Part shown: in pieces, positions 18,299-28,200 of the stretch
Layout: each line of letters starts with the position of its first letter
Position numbering within the stretch: position 1 is the stretch's first letter
Origin: Mesorhizobium sp. J428
Lineage (GTDB): Bacteria > Pseudomonadota > Alphaproteobacteria > Rhizobiales > Rhizobiaceae
Direction: 5' to 3'
Assembly: GCF_024699925.1 (NCBI RefSeq)
Contig: NZ_JAJOMX010000005.1
Span: 124,001-188,000, forward strand
DNA length: 64,000 nucleotides
The notes under the pieces: model-generated
The model's input: the letters and a program-made list of their open reading frames with translations, nothing else
What the model was told of the DNA's origin: nothing
Database searches by the model: none
Translations under genes and position numbers: made by a program

Positions 18299-18651
18299 CC
18301 GGCAAAGCGACCCTGTCGTTCGATGAATTTGCCACCGCGCCGCGCAGGCAGCGGGCGGCGGCACCGGAAGGACCGCCTGGAGGGAACGCCGGACAGCCCC
18401 GCCAACCTGCGCCGACAACGGATTCGGGAAGCAAAGAAAGTCCAGAAGACGGTATCGTACAGTCGGAGGCGAGCAAGGCGCTGCGCCAGATGAAGCGGGC
18501 GCGCATGAAAGGCGCGAGTCATTTCGTGAACGTCAATCTGGACCGGGAAACCAAGCGGCGGCTGAAGCTGGCCTCCTTCAACATGGACACGTCGATGCAG
18601 GCGATCATGGAAAAGGCCATTCGGCAGTATCTCGACACGAACGGCTATTGA
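18295..18651 (+). CDS. virC2: VirC2-like ribbon-helix-helix protein
   Basis: 118 residues, starting at the ATG that overlaps the ParA/VirC1-like stop. The first half is low complexity, Pro/Gly/Arg rich. The C-terminal 50 residues (SHFVNVNLDRETKRRLKLAS, NMDTSMQAIMEKAIRQYL) form a typical ribbon-helix-helix DNA-binding domain. VirC2 of Ti plasmids is also an RHH protein encoded after VirC1 and acts in relaxosome assembly. Assignment rests on this order and fold; sequence identity was not tested. Confidence 0.7.
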   Translation: MTGKATLSFDEFATAPRRQRAAAPEGPPGGNAGQPRQPAPTTDSGSKESPEDGIVQSEASKALRQMKRARMKGASHFVNVNLDRETKRRLKLASFNMDTSMQAIMEKAIRQYLDTNGY

Positions 18652-18826
18652 ATGGAAGGCGGTCGCGGCTAGACTAGATCAAAAGACGAGTTGAAGTCGA
18701 GTCCGAATCCCTGCTAGGAACACCATCGTTTTGGCTCTGATTTCTTGGGGCTTTGAGCCAATGTGGGGATTTTCCTCGTCTCTTTTGACAGGGTTGGGGC
18801 AACGGGATTCGGGTCGAGCCCAGCAG

Positions 18827-19330
18827 ATGGCGATCAAGGACGTACAGACTTACATCGACAGGCACGGCCTGGTCGAGACGAACGACTCAGAGGTCGACAA
18901 ACCGATTTATCGCAAGCCGGGATTTGGCGGCGTTCGCAGCCTTCTGGAGATGGAGGAGGAAATCAGCCGCTATCTGCGCGAGCGACGCGATGCGCAGAAC
19001 CTGAACCGCGAGCAGGTCGGCATGATGGTCGGGCTGCACCACGAAATTTACGCCCGCCACGAGCGGGCCGGAGCCAAGCTCAGGGTGACCCGGCTGCTTC
19101 ATCTGGCAGAGTTGCTTGACTTCTCGCCGATCGAGGCGATTTACGCGGCGGCTCCGCAGTTTTTTGGTGAGACCGAGCAGGAGGCAGAGGTCCGATTCAA
19201 GCTCGTGATGCGCATGCTCGACCTGCCGGCTGCGACAGCCCAGAACCTTCTTATGCTGGTCGAGGAACTGTCGCTAGACAGCGGCGCGGAGAACGCGGCC
19301 AAGCCACCGGACACGAAACGCCGAGGCTGA
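18827..19330 (+). CDS. XRE-family helix-turn-helix regulator
   Basis: 167 residues from ATG 18827 (an upstream TTG at 18731 keeps the frame open but has no ribosome site). The N-terminal 35 residues are charged. Residues about 45-110 form an HTH_XRE domain: ISRYLRERRDAQNLNREQVG, MMVGLHHEIYARHERAG and LLHLAELLDFSPIEAIYAA. The C-terminal helices (MRMLDLPAATAQNLLMLVEEL) may dimerise. It probably regulates nearby plasmid genes; the target is unknown. Confidence 0.72.
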   Translation: MAIKDVQTYIDRHGLVETNDSEVDKPIYRKPGFGGVRSLLEMEEEISRYLRERRDAQNLNREQVGMMVGLHHEIYARHERAGAKLRVTRLLHLAELLDFSPIEAIYAAAPQFFGETEQEAEVRFKLVMRMLDLPAATAQNLLMLVEELSLDSGAENAAKPPDTKRRG

Positions 19331-19452
19331 CTTGGATCCGCAAAAGAGGACCGGCGCTATCGACCGATAAGCGGGCATCGACACAGTGGGCCTGCCTCGT
19401 TGTGACAAACAGATAATCGAGGCGGCGACTTGCACCGCCTCGATCGCCGGCC

Positions 19453-20013
19453 TCATGGGTGACCGGCATCGGTCATTGCGAAAACCTCGTCTGGGTCCGC
19501 TCCGCTGCTTTCCCACCAGGCGGCCTCGGCTTCGGCCTCGTTGTAGTAGACGTTCTCGACGCTGAACCTCACGCCGCTGACGTCCTCGATTTCGGCGATG
19601 ATGCTTGCGAGACCGCAGAGCTTGTCGGCCGGAACCGGAACCGTGATCGGCACATCGGAGTCTCGGAGATGCCATTCACCGGTGCTGAAATTGAAGTATT
19701 CGTGGGTGAGATCGTCAACGAGATACTCGTCGAGAAGCGCAACCGGTTCGACCAGCCACGTTTCATAGTACGCCATCTGGTAATGGTGCAGGTCGTAAGA
19801 TGCATCCTCTTCGTCTTCGGTGCCGCGCGCTGCGACACGCGCCCGGTCAGCGGCGAGGATATTGCGTTGCGCGGCGATCATTTTCGCAAGCTTCGCGGCG
19901 AGCGAGTCGTGCACGCTGCGCGCCAGTTCGGTGTCGCAGCCGAGCCGGTTGGCGAGAACGAGGATGCGCAAGCCCGAGAGCTGCGCGACAAGCATGAGAG
20001 TGTTGTGTGCCAT
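19453..20013 (-). CDS. Conserved hypothetical plasmid protein, acidic
   Basis: 186 residues. ATG 20013 is chosen because AAGGAGG lies a few bases before it. The N-terminal 60 residues are helical (LVAQLSGLRILVLANRLG, VHDSLAAKLAKMIAAQ). The remainder is acidic and aromatic, with HYQMAYYETWLVEPVALLDEYL and AWWESSGADPDEVFAM at the end. No family, membrane segment or signal peptide is recognised. It sits among conserved alphaproteobacterial plasmid genes of unknown role. Confidence 0.6.
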   Translation of the reverse strand: MAHNTLMLVAQLSGLRILVLANRLGCDTELARSVHDSLAAKLAKMIAAQRNILAADRARVAARGTEDEEDASYDLHHYQMAYYETWLVEPVALLDEYLVDDLTHEYFNFSTGEWHLRDSDVPITVPVPADKLCGLASIIAEIEDVSGVRFSVENVYYNEAEAEAAWWESSGADPDEVFAMTDAGHP

Positions 20014-20540
20014 GTCATGGCCTCCTTCATCTTGATGACGGAGGCCCGGTGACGGGCAAGTCGAGCATCGGGTCAAGGATCGCGAAGCGACCGCCGGAGG
20101 CGGCAAGCGGAGGAACCGATTTTCCGTCGGCGCCCTCCTTCAGGGCGACGGCTGAAAATTGGAGGGGCCGCGCAGTCCTTGAGGCGATGGGAGCGGCCAG
20201 TAGACTGGGACGTCAGAGAGATCCGCATCCCCGTCAGGGGATGCGCCCATATCCGGCGACCAGCCGGCGGGGAGCGCGAGGGGTTGACCCTCGTGGCATC
20301 GGGGGCCGGTCGATCCGGTCCCCGATGCCCTGCGAGATGGGATCGTTACCGAAGGCGGAGACCGCTTCAGCGGGCTCCGTGAGCGGCGCGCGAGCGACGC
20401 GAGTAGAGCCCGGTCGGCCGCAGGCCGGCTCGCCCAAACATTGCACTTCCGGCCGATGCATCAGCAACCTGAATCGATGGAGACCGACCGATTCATAGAA
20501 TGCGTTGGACGGCGTTGATCCGGGAAGCAACGATCACGTC
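20014..20540. other. Non-coding gap, about 530 bases
   Basis: GC-rich sequence between the minus-strand hypothetical gene and the WGR gene. Open frames here show no family signature or consistent codon pattern. It presumably holds promoters for the two divergent genes; nothing more was seen. Confidence 0.45.
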
Positions 20541-20792
20541 ATGCAGGCCGAAGACGCGATCCATCTCCACCGCATCGATCCTGCGCGCAACATGGCGCGG
20601 TTCTATCGCATGTCGTCGACGCCGAGCCTGTTCGGCGACATATGCCTCGTGCGTGAATGGGGACGGATCGGCAGGCCCGGCCGTATCCGGGTCGACCTTT
20701 ACGAGACCCGGGAAGAAGCCATTGCCGCACGCGAGGCTCTATCGCGCCTGAGGCGGCGACGCGGCTATCGCGACCTGTCCAGAACGGAATGA
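20541..20792 (+). CDS. WGR-domain protein
   Basis: 83 residues. Nearly the whole protein is one WGR domain: ARNMARFYRM, SLFGDICLVREWGRIGRPG with the defining WGR triplet, then DLYETREEAIAAREALSRLRRRRGY. WGR domains occur in PARPs and in small bacterial proteins and bind nucleic acid in known cases. Here it stands alone, without a ligase or PARP partner. ATG 20541 was chosen over an upstream in-frame start at 20505 since the domain begins soon after it. A strong hairpin terminator follows at 20825-20860. Confidence 0.78.
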   Translation: MQAEDAIHLHRIDPARNMARFYRMSSTPSLFGDICLVREWGRIGRPGRIRVDLYETREEAIAAREALSRLRRRRGYRDLSRTE

Positions 20793-20824
20793 CGTTCGAG
20801 GGTGACGGCTAGCCCGGCACGAAA

Positions 20825-20860
20825 AGGGCCCGCGCCGGAACATCGTCCGGCGCGGGCCTT
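20825..20860. terminator. Bidirectional hairpin terminator
   Basis: A perfect 13-bp stem, GGCCCGCGCCGGA (20827-20839) with its complement at 20846-20858, flanked by A and T on the two sides. It lies between the converging WGR gene and the minus-strand gene ending at 20870. Confidence 0.8.
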
Positions 20861-20869
20861 ATGTGTCGG

Positions 20870-21196
20870 CTACTTGGATTGCAGGTGTCGCAGCAACGCA
20901 GCGAGCGGGCCGTCATGGGGAGGACGGTCGGCCTCGTCTGCGAAGTCGGCGCGGAGCTGCGCCACGACATCTTGGGGCAGCGGCATGAAGCTGTAGCCTC
21001 TGGACAGCGTCGCCGTCTGTAGAGCGTCGATCGTTTCGAACTCGCGATCGCTGTTGCCGAGCCACAGAGCGAGATCGTCGCCGGTCTCGTCGGGGAACGC
21101 CTGCAGGAAGAAAGTGCGCAGCGGCGGATCGTAGCCGATGACGGCTTGCGTGTCGGAGCGGCCGTCGCTGGTGACGGTGATGGTGTAGCGGCTCAT
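20870..21196 (-). CDS. Conserved hypothetical plasmid protein
   Basis: 108 residues starting ATG, preceded by AGGAGG on the minus strand (…AGGAGGCTTCC-ATG). It begins SRYTITVTSDGRSDTQAVIG and contains LQAFPDETGDDLALWLG and ALLRHLQSK at the end. It is small, acidic and soluble. It lies in the cluster with DUF736 and shares its orientation. No function is known to me. A hairpin at 21229-21254 separates it from DUF736. Confidence 0.62.
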   Translation of the reverse strand: MSRYTITVTSDGRSDTQAVIGYDPPLRTFFLQAFPDETGDDLALWLGNSDREFETIDALQTATLSRGYSFMPLPQDVVAQLRADFADEADRPPHDGPLAALLRHLQSK

Positions 21197-21228
21197 GGAA
21201 GCCTCCTGATCGTGTGTCGAACGAAAGA

Positions 21229-21254
21229 GAGCCGACCCCTTGCGGGGCCGGCTC
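21229..21254. terminator. Hairpin between two minus-strand genes
   Basis: GAGCCG-A-CCCC pairs with GGGG-C-CGGCTC across a TTGC loop with a single mismatch. No T run follows, so it may act as an attenuator or an mRNA end structure rather than a full terminator. Confidence 0.45.
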
Positions 21255-21262
21255 GCTGCGGT

Positions 21263-21586
21263 TCACTGCGGGTTGTTCCACAGGATCACCTTCTTGTTCT
21301 CGTCGCCGCCCGGTGCGGGAGCGAGGTTGCCAAAGATCACGCCGATCTCGGGGGCTTCGAGCTTGACCGAGAGGTATTCCTCGCCCGAACGCTGAGAGAT
21401 GCGGTTCCAGCCGGCTCCGATCTCGAAGCCCGTGCGCTTGTTGACGATGCGGTAGTCGGGAGCATCCTCGCGGGACTTGTTGGTATTCGGGATCAGGGTG
21501 ATCGGGGCGTTGACCCGCAGCGTGGCGAACACCCCTTCCATCGAGCCGTCGGCCTTGGCGGTGAGGTTTGCGATCGTGGTGGCCAT
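21263..21586 (-). CDS. DUF736 family protein
   Basis: 107 residues from ATG 21586, behind an AAGGAG. It matches DUF736 along its length: ATTIANLTAKADGSMEGVFATL, NAPITLIPNTNK, DYRIVNKRTGFEIGAGWNRI and SVKLEAPEIGVIFGNLAP (each a separate segment). DUF736 proteins are very common on alphaproteobacterial plasmids and integrative elements, usually near toprim and ParB-like genes as here. The biochemical role is unknown. Confidence 0.88.
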   Translation of the reverse strand: MATTIANLTAKADGSMEGVFATLRVNAPITLIPNTNKSREDAPDYRIVNKRTGFEIGAGWNRISQRSGEEYLSVKLEAPEIGVIFGNLAPAPGGDENKKVILWNNPQ

Positions 21587-22336
21587 GGGCATTTCTCCTT
21601 CGTTTGCATCGGGACCATTCCCGATGGCGCCGCTGGAGAGGGCCGACCTGCTGCGGTCACTCGGCACAAATTCTGGAAAATTCTATTTGCCGCAGACAGC
21701 GGGCCGCACTTTCAAAGGGCCCCGCTTGCGGGAAGGAAAGTGCCTGGCCCGCAAACAAAAGACCGAAATCGAATTTTCCTGAATTTTTGCCGAGCGTACC
21801 CCCAACGGGGGTTGACCGCAAAAGCAGGCGGTCCGCTACAAAGGCGACATAACCACGGGAATGCTCCGGATGTGAGCGAAGGTGACGAACCCCGGCCACC
21901 ATCGCAGATCCTGCCCGGCGCGGCGGCGGTGGGTATGCGTTTGCCGCCCTGCGGATCTGTCCCTTCGTCACCGTGCCGCTCCGACCGCCCGCGAGGTGAT
22001 CCCCAGCCCCAGCTTCCGTCACGCGCCGGGTTTCGCGGTCGCGGCAGGCTGGTGGTGCTCTGCTCCAACACCGGCGAGATGGCCCGCGATCAGGCACGAC
22101 AGCCGAGTTTGTTGGCCCTGATCCGCAACCGCCCTGCCCTTGGCGCAACAGACAGGCAGGACGTCACTGAGGGATTGCCCGTGGTCCGCGACGGCCGGTC
22201 TCGCGGGGGCCGGCTTCGATTGGAGCAAGTGAACGATCGCCGCAGCCGGCGCCATCGTCGGGGTTGGCCTTCGGCCGGGTCAAAGTGGGCGGCTGGCGCC
22301 GCCTGGTCGCAAGCCGGGTAAAGTGGTCCGCCACGA
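21587..22336. other. Non-coding gap, about 750 bases
   Basis: No frame on either strand carries a recognisable domain. The part near 21670-21790 is AT-richer (several AAATTC/GAATTTT stretches) and has short repeats of GCCCGCAAAC type, so it is the likely promoter region of the DUF736 gene. The rest is GC-rich with no visible structure. Confidence 0.45.
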
Positions 22337-22871
22337 TCAGGCTTCGAGAGCGAGACGCTCGTCCGCCGTCATGCGGGCTTCGACAGCGCCGCGCACGTCA
22401 GACCCGGCATTGCGCAGCATGGCGCTCCAGTCCGCCGTATTGTGGATGGTCGCCGCCCTGCCACGCAGGATATCGTAGACGACGCACGGCGATCCGATCA
22501 CGGCAAGGCGCATGACGTTGAGGCATGTGCCCGGCGAGGCGCCGTCCCAGATCATCAGGCCGAAATCGGCGCGCCGGGCCATCTCGCGGTCCTTCGCTGC
22601 ATGGAACGCAGATCCCTGAGCACCGTCGGCCGGCGGTATGCGATAGGCCGCCCAGTCGCCGAGATTGTTGCGAGGTTCCCTTCCGGCATGGAAGACGCCG
22701 ACATGTTCGTAGCCGTGCCCCGGCGAGCAGGCTCTGCACCTCGGCATCTGCGCCAGGTGCATCGCCGATCAGCACGCCGTGCTCGGCCGCCACGATCGCG
22801 CCGATGCGCGCGACGGCGGATTGCGGCAATTCGAATATGTCGCGTGACCCGCCTATGAATATCATCGCCAT
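22337..22871 (-). pseudogene. SLOG-like nucleotide-binding protein, frameshifted
   Basis: The first frame from ATG 22871 reads AMIFIGGSRDIFELPQ and GVLIGDAPGADAEVQSLLAG, a SLOG/Rossmann-type beginning like that of DUF2493. It then leaves the frame. The reading resumes one base over with HGYEHVGVFHAGREPRNN and RADFGLMIWDGASPGTCLNV, then YDILRGRAATIHNTADW to the stop at 22337. The shift falls in a run of four identical bases (C on the plus strand) at 22718-22721; three would keep the frame and give about 177 residues. It sits just downstream of the DUF2493 gene. Either the gene is dead or the run is miscounted. Confidence 0.7.
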
Positions 22872-23007
22872 GGTGACTCTCCTTTTTCCTGCAACCCCCG
22901 CCCCTCTGCCTCCTGCCTCTCCCTCTGGGCGCGCGCGACATGCTGCGCTGTGCCGGCTGTCGAGGAGCGACGCGCCGTGGTCGGCGCATCGCCAAGGAAA
23001 CCGGCGC

Positions 23008-23949
23008 TTACGCGCCGGCCTCCGTGAACCGCCACACCGGGATGCCGAGGCGGCGGGCCTTGTCAGCCAGGTTCTCGGTGATGCCCGAGCCGGGGAAGAC
23101 GATCAGCCCGTAGGGCATCACCGAAAGAAGCTGGTCGTTGCGCCGAAACGGGGCGGCCTTGGCGTGCCGGTTCCAGTCCGGCTTGAAGGCGATCTGCGTG
23201 ACCTTCCGGCTCTCGGCCCAGCAGGCGGCGATGCGCTCGGCTCCGCGCGGGCTGCCGCCGTGCAGCAGCACCATATCCGGGTGCTTCTCGCGGGCCTTGT
23301 CGAGCGCATCCCAGATCCGCTCGTGATCGTTGCAGTCGAGGCCGCCGGCAAAGGCGATCTTGGTGCCGGCCGGCACGAGCACCTCGGTCTCGGCGTGGCG
23401 GCGGGCGGCCAGGAAGTCGCGACTGTCGATGACCGCTGACGTCATCGCCTGATGGTTGACCTTGGAACCGGTGCGTGGCCGCCAGGCCGATCCCGTTTGC
23501 GCCTCGTAGAGGTCGGCGGCCTCGTCGCGCATGATTTCCAGCACGTTGCGGCGCTCGACATAGGTGATGCCCTCGGCCGTGAGCCGTTCCAGCTCGACGG
23601 ACTTCACCTCCGAGCCATCCTGCTCTTCCTGACTCGATCGCTGCGCTTCCTCGTTGCGGTCGAGGTTGCGGGCGACGCGCTCGGCGGCGCGGTGGAAGAG
23701 ATTGGCGAACGACCAGAGCAGGTCGTCGAGGTCGGGTTCGAGCCTGGTGTCGCCGAGCATGCCGGCGAAGGTCTCGACAATCCCGGCGAGACCGGCCCGG
23801 ATCACCTCATGGTCGGGCAGCGGCCGCGGGTCCGGCTCGTCCTGATGCGGACGGTGGCCGTACATCTGCAGCTCGAGGATGACGCGGTCGGTCGGCGAGG
23901 AGGCGTGGTAGGGCTCGTAGGCGTCGTCGAAGGGAAGCTCGTAGGTCAT
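23008..23949 (-). CDS. DUF2493 (SLOG-type) domain protein
   Basis: 313 residues from ATG 23949 (MTYELPFDDAYEPYH). The N-terminal 180 residues are acidic and helical. The C-terminal 120 residues carry DUF2493: KIAFAGGLDCNDHERIWDAL, MVLLHGGSPRGAERIAACWA, AFKPDWNRHAKAAPFRRND and GLIVFPGSGITENLADKAR. DUF2493 is a Rossmann-like SLOG relative that is widespread on alphaproteobacterial plasmids; its ligand is unknown. The frameshifted SLOG-like gene follows in the same direction. Confidence 0.87.
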   Translation of the reverse strand: MTYELPFDDAYEPYHASSPTDRVILELQMYGHRPHQDEPDPRPLPDHEVIRAGLAGIVETFAGMLGDTRLEPDLDDLLWSFANLFHRAAERVARNLDRNEEAQRSSQEEQDGSEVKSVELERLTAEGITYVERRNVLEIMRDEAADLYEAQTGSAWRPRTGSKVNHQAMTSAVIDSRDFLAARRHAETEVLVPAGTKIAFAGGLDCNDHERIWDALDKAREKHPDMVLLHGGSPRGAERIAACWAESRKVTQIAFKPDWNRHAKAAPFRRNDQLLSVMPYGLIVFPGSGITENLADKARRLGIPVWRFTEAGA

Positions 23950-24207
23950 GGCGGGTTTCCGTCGGTTGTGGCCGCGCCTGTCGCGGCCTGACAGCGCATC
24001 CCGGCCGCGCCCCGAGCGCGGCCGCACCGAAGGCCGAAGCGAGGCGGAGGACGGCGCAGCCGTTGCGGCCGTGACCGGGGGGTGGCAGGGATCGCCCCTC
24101 AGGCAGGCCGCGGGCGCGGCCTCTCCGGCGGACCGCCGCCATGCCTGCGAGACTTCCGATGATGCTGCCCTGCCCGCCTGCCGGCAGATGCCTATCGGTT
24201 GGGCCGC

Positions 24208-25266
24208 TCATCCGGACGGCAGGAAGCGACCGGCATCCTCCGGGATTAGCTGATTACCGAGCCATGCGGCGAGATGAGCAGGGCCGAGATGGCGCAGATC
24301 GTCGTTGAAGTCACCGAGCTGCGGCCGCAGCGACAGAGCGAGGATCCCGGCCTCGCCTGCGCGCTGGCTGAGACGTTCGATGCCGTGCCGGCCGGCGGCG
24401 TCGGCATCGGCCGCGATGTAAAGGCGACGGCAGCCAGGCGGGAAGGTGAGGCCGGCGAGGTGATTTGCCGAGGTGGCGGCGGCCACCGGCAGCGCCGGCA
24501 TCACCGTGCGCAGCGACGCCATCGTCTCAAAACCCTCGCCGGCGGCCATGACCGGAACGGGCTTGCCGGGATCGAGGCCGAGCCAGATGCCGTTGCCCAG
24601 GAGATGACCGAGCGAGCGGCGGGGGTCGGCAATCCGCGCCTTGCCAACCTTGCCGCTCGGATCGAGCCCAGAGGACAGATAAGTGCGCTGCAGGCCGCTG
24701 ATGCGTCCGTCCAGACTGGTAACGGCCGCGATCAATGCGGGCAGGGTCAGCGTCTTGGCCGTCACGAGATCGCGGTAATAGCAGCCGGGGTGAAAGCGCA
24801 GGGCGCGCTCACGCGCGGTCAAGAGAATGCCGCGGCCAGCGAGATAACGTTCGGCAAGCGAGCCGGCGATCGGCTGCGACATGGCGAACAGGCGACACGC
24901 CGCCTCGGGAGAGCCGCTTGCCGCGGCAGGCTGGTGCCGCGCACCAGGGTTCTGGGCCTGCGGTCGCGGCATGGCGAGGAAGCGCAGCGCTTCATCCACG
25001 ACATCGCGGAACTCGACGAGGCCGCAGCTTTCGCGGATGACATCGAGCAGATCGCCGTATTCGGACGTCGCCTCGTCCACCCACTTGCCAGCCGGGCCCT
25101 TGGCATTGGATTTCAGCCGCACATGCAGGGAGCGGCCGCGCGTGTTGCGGACATCACCGACGATCCAGTGATTGCCGGAGCGATGACCGTTGGAGAGGTA
25201 TTCGCGGCACACCGCCTCGGCATGTTCGCCGAGACGGCGTGCCAGCTCGGAGGCCGAGCCGTTCAT
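24208..25266 (-). CDS. Toprim-domain primase-like protein
   Basis: 352 residues from ATG 25266, preceded by GGAGG at good spacing. The N-terminal part (about 1-150) includes RSLHVRLKSNAKGPAGKWVD and EYGDLLDVIRESCG, as in the primase-associated DUF7146 type. The middle has RYLAGRGI and LRFHPGCYYRD. The C-terminal toprim domain shows the acidic motif VMAAGEGFETMAS and RLYIAADADAAGRHGIERL (GEGFE ... DADAAG). Such proteins are thought to act in plasmid DNA replication or repair. The gene follows the giant helicase gene with only 12 bases between, indicating one operon. Confidence 0.87.
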   Translation of the reverse strand: MNGSASELARRLGEHAEAVCREYLSNGHRSGNHWIVGDVRNTRGRSLHVRLKSNAKGPAGKWVDEATSEYGDLLDVIRESCGLVEFRDVVDEALRFLAMPRPQAQNPGARHQPAAASGSPEAACRLFAMSQPIAGSLAERYLAGRGILLTARERALRFHPGCYYRDLVTAKTLTLPALIAAVTSLDGRISGLQRTYLSSGLDPSGKVGKARIADPRRSLGHLLGNGIWLGLDPGKPVPVMAAGEGFETMASLRTVMPALPVAAATSANHLAGLTFPPGCRRLYIAADADAAGRHGIERLSQRAGEAGILALSLRPQLGDFNDDLRHLGPAHLAAWLGNQLIPEDAGRFLPSG

Positions 25267-25278
25267 GATCGCCTCCAA

Positions 25279-28200
25279 TCACGCTGCCGCCGTGCGGTCG
25301 GTGACCCCGACCAGCGTGTGGCGATCGAAAAGTGAGGCAAGGATGGCGGAGCCTTGCCCACCCGTTGGGATGAACAATCGCAGCTTCCAGGAGATGATTT
25401 CGGAGATCAGGCCGAGGGCCTTGAGACGCGGAATCATCGCGTCGGTGAAGCCGATCAATTCGACGCGATAGTCGCTCATGACGCGGCTGCGGCGCAGGAT
25501 CAGGCCATCGGCAAGCTGCAGTCCGATCCGTCCTTCGACTAGCCCGGTCCAGGCGTCCTCCAGTGCTAGCGTCGGCATGTTGTCTATACCGAGATTGCGC
25601 AACATGGTCGCCACCATCGTCGGCGCGATGTGGCGGCCGATGATGCGTTCGCCCGCGTCGGTCTGGATCCGGTAGACCTGGCAATCATGGTCAGGCAGAC
25701 GCCGCCAGATCGGCAGGAGGAGTCCCGTGACGATGTGGAATGTGCTGGTGGTGAACTCCGGGACGGCGGCGACCTCCGTCTGCCACAACTCGCAGAACAG
25801 CTTTCGGTCGGCCGGCTGCCAATGGGTTTCGGCAAGGGCGTCGAGGCCGAAGCGCAGCTCGTCGGTCGGCCGAAGCAAGCGCACGCGGTGTTCGACAGTG
25901 CCATCGTCGAGCATGAGGCTCGCGGTCGGAAGCTGGATCGCCGCGCGGCTCGATCGCGTGTTGACCAGCAGGACCGATTGCGGCTCCGCACGTGCGATAG
26001 CCAGTGCGTCGACCAGGCCGAGCGGGAGAATGCGGTCTTTGCGCGCGACGGTGAGCACGTGTGACTGCGCACCTGAGACCGGGTGGGTGTAGACGGTCCT
26101 GCGGTCGGTGACGACGATGCTTTCCGCCGTGATCGTCTCCAGCCCCTTGTCGTAGGCGCCGGCGGCAATGGCGCCCTCAACCTTCGCCGCCATCAACTGC
26201 TCGAACACTTCGAAGAGCAGATTCTGGGTTTCGATACGCAGGGCCAGCAGCCGGTTGAGCCAGGTCGTGATCGGCGGCAGCTCGTCGCGCAAACCGCCCT
26301 CGTCCGTGGTCAGCGACAGGCCGGTGACTGTCTCGAAACTCGTGAGCGAGCAGCCCTCGATCTTGCCGTGGTGCAGCAGCCAGTAGAACTGGCGTAGTGC
26401 GGCGCGGGCATAGGGGCTTTCCAGATTGTCCTCGGACCGGAACAGCCCTGCGCCGCCGGTCTGGCGCTGGCCGCGCGTAATCGCGCCCAACGTGTCGAGC
26501 CGTCGTGCGATGGTCGACAGGAAGCGCTTGCCCGCCTTCACATTGGCGGCCATCGGCCGGAACAGAGGCGACTGCGCCTGGTTGGTGCGATGGGTCCGTC
26601 CGAGACCCTGGATCGCATTGTCGGCGCGCCAGCCGGCTTCCAACAGATAGTGCTTGCGCAGCCTCTGGTTCCTGGCCCCAAGATCGGCGTGATAGGAGCG
26701 ACCAGTGCCGCCGGCGTCGGAAAAGATCAGCACGCTTTTGTCGTCATCCATGAAGCTCTGGGTCTCGGCGAGATTGGCCGAACCCGGACGGTTCTCGACG
26801 GCGAGCCGGTCGATGCCGTCGCGGCCGGTCTTCCTGACGGTACGGCGCGAGCGCCCGGTCACCTCGGCAACGGTGTCGGTGCCGAAATGATGGATGATCT
26901 GATCGAGCGCGCTGCCGACTGGCGGCAGCGAGGCCAGCCTTTCGATCATTTCGTCACGCCGGCGCACCGCCTCCCGGCACTGCACCGGATTGCCATCGGC
27001 GTCATGCACGGGCCGCGAATAAACATTGCCCTCGGCGTCCGAATATTCCTCGAACAGTTGCGTCGGGAACGAGTGCATCAAATACCCGCCGACGTATTCG
27101 CGTGGCGTCACATCGACATGGAGATCGGACCATTCCTCGGTCGGGATTTCCGCCAACCGCCGTTCCATCAGCGCCTCGCCAGTCGAGACGATCTGCACCA
27201 CCGCGGAATGGCCATCGGCCCGGTCCTTCTCGATCGCGCCGATCAGCGTCGGCGTCATCATCGAGGTGATGAGGTGATTGAAGAAGCGCTGCTTGGTGCT
27301 CTCGAAGGCCGAGCGCGCTGCGGCCTTGGCGTTGCGGTTCAGCGTGCCGGCATCGCTTGTGATGTTCGTTGCTTCGAGCGCCGCGGTCAGGTTGTTATGA
27401 ATGACCTGGAAGGCGTCCGCATAGGCATTGTAGATACGGATCTGCTCGTCGGTCAGTTCGTGCTCGAGCAGGTCGTATTCGACGCCGTCATAGGAGAGCG
27501 AGCGCGACGTGTAGAGCCCGAGCGACTTGAGGTCGCGCGCGAGCACTTCCATCGCCGCCACCCCGCCGTCCTCGATCGCCGCGACGAACTCGGCACGGTT
27601 GGCGAACGGAAAATCCTCGCTACCCCAGATGCCGAGGCGCTGCGCATAGGCAAGGTTCTCGACGGCGGTCGCCCCTGTTGCCGAGACATAGACGATGCGG
27701 GCGTCGGGCAGCGCATGCTGCAGGCGCAAGCCCGCCCTGCCTTGTTGTGAGGGAGCCACTTCACCGCGCTCGCTCTTGCCGCCGGCGGCATTGGCCATAG
27801 CGTGGGCTTCATCAAACACCACCACGCCACCGAAGTCCTTTCCGACCCAGTCGATGATCTGGGCGATGCGGGATTTCTTGCCGTCGCGCTCCTGCGAGCG
27901 GAGTGTGGCGTAGGTTGTGAACAGGATGCCTTCGGCAAGGCGGATCGGTGTGCCCTGCCGATAGCGCGAGAGAGGCTGGACGAGAAGGCGCTCCTGTCCG
28001 AGCGCTGCCCAGTCGCGCTGGGCGTCTTCCAGAAGCTTGTCCGATTTGGAAATCCAGATCGCGCGGCGACGGCCTTGCAGCCAGTTGTCGAGAATTATTC
28101 CGGCAACCTGTCGTCCCTTGCCGCAGCCGGTTCCATCGCCCAAAAACCATCCACGGCGGAAGCGGACGGCGTTCTCGGCGCCTTCGGGGGCGGCCGAGAC

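Noticed and set aside
21146..22321. A 391-codon plus-strand frame
   Set aside because: It runs antisense through two minus-strand genes and a non-coding gap, with Arg/Gly/Pro-rich shadow composition and no motif.
26590..27750. A 386-codon plus-strand frame
   Set aside because: It is antisense to the strawberry-notch helicase, whose motifs are unmistakable.
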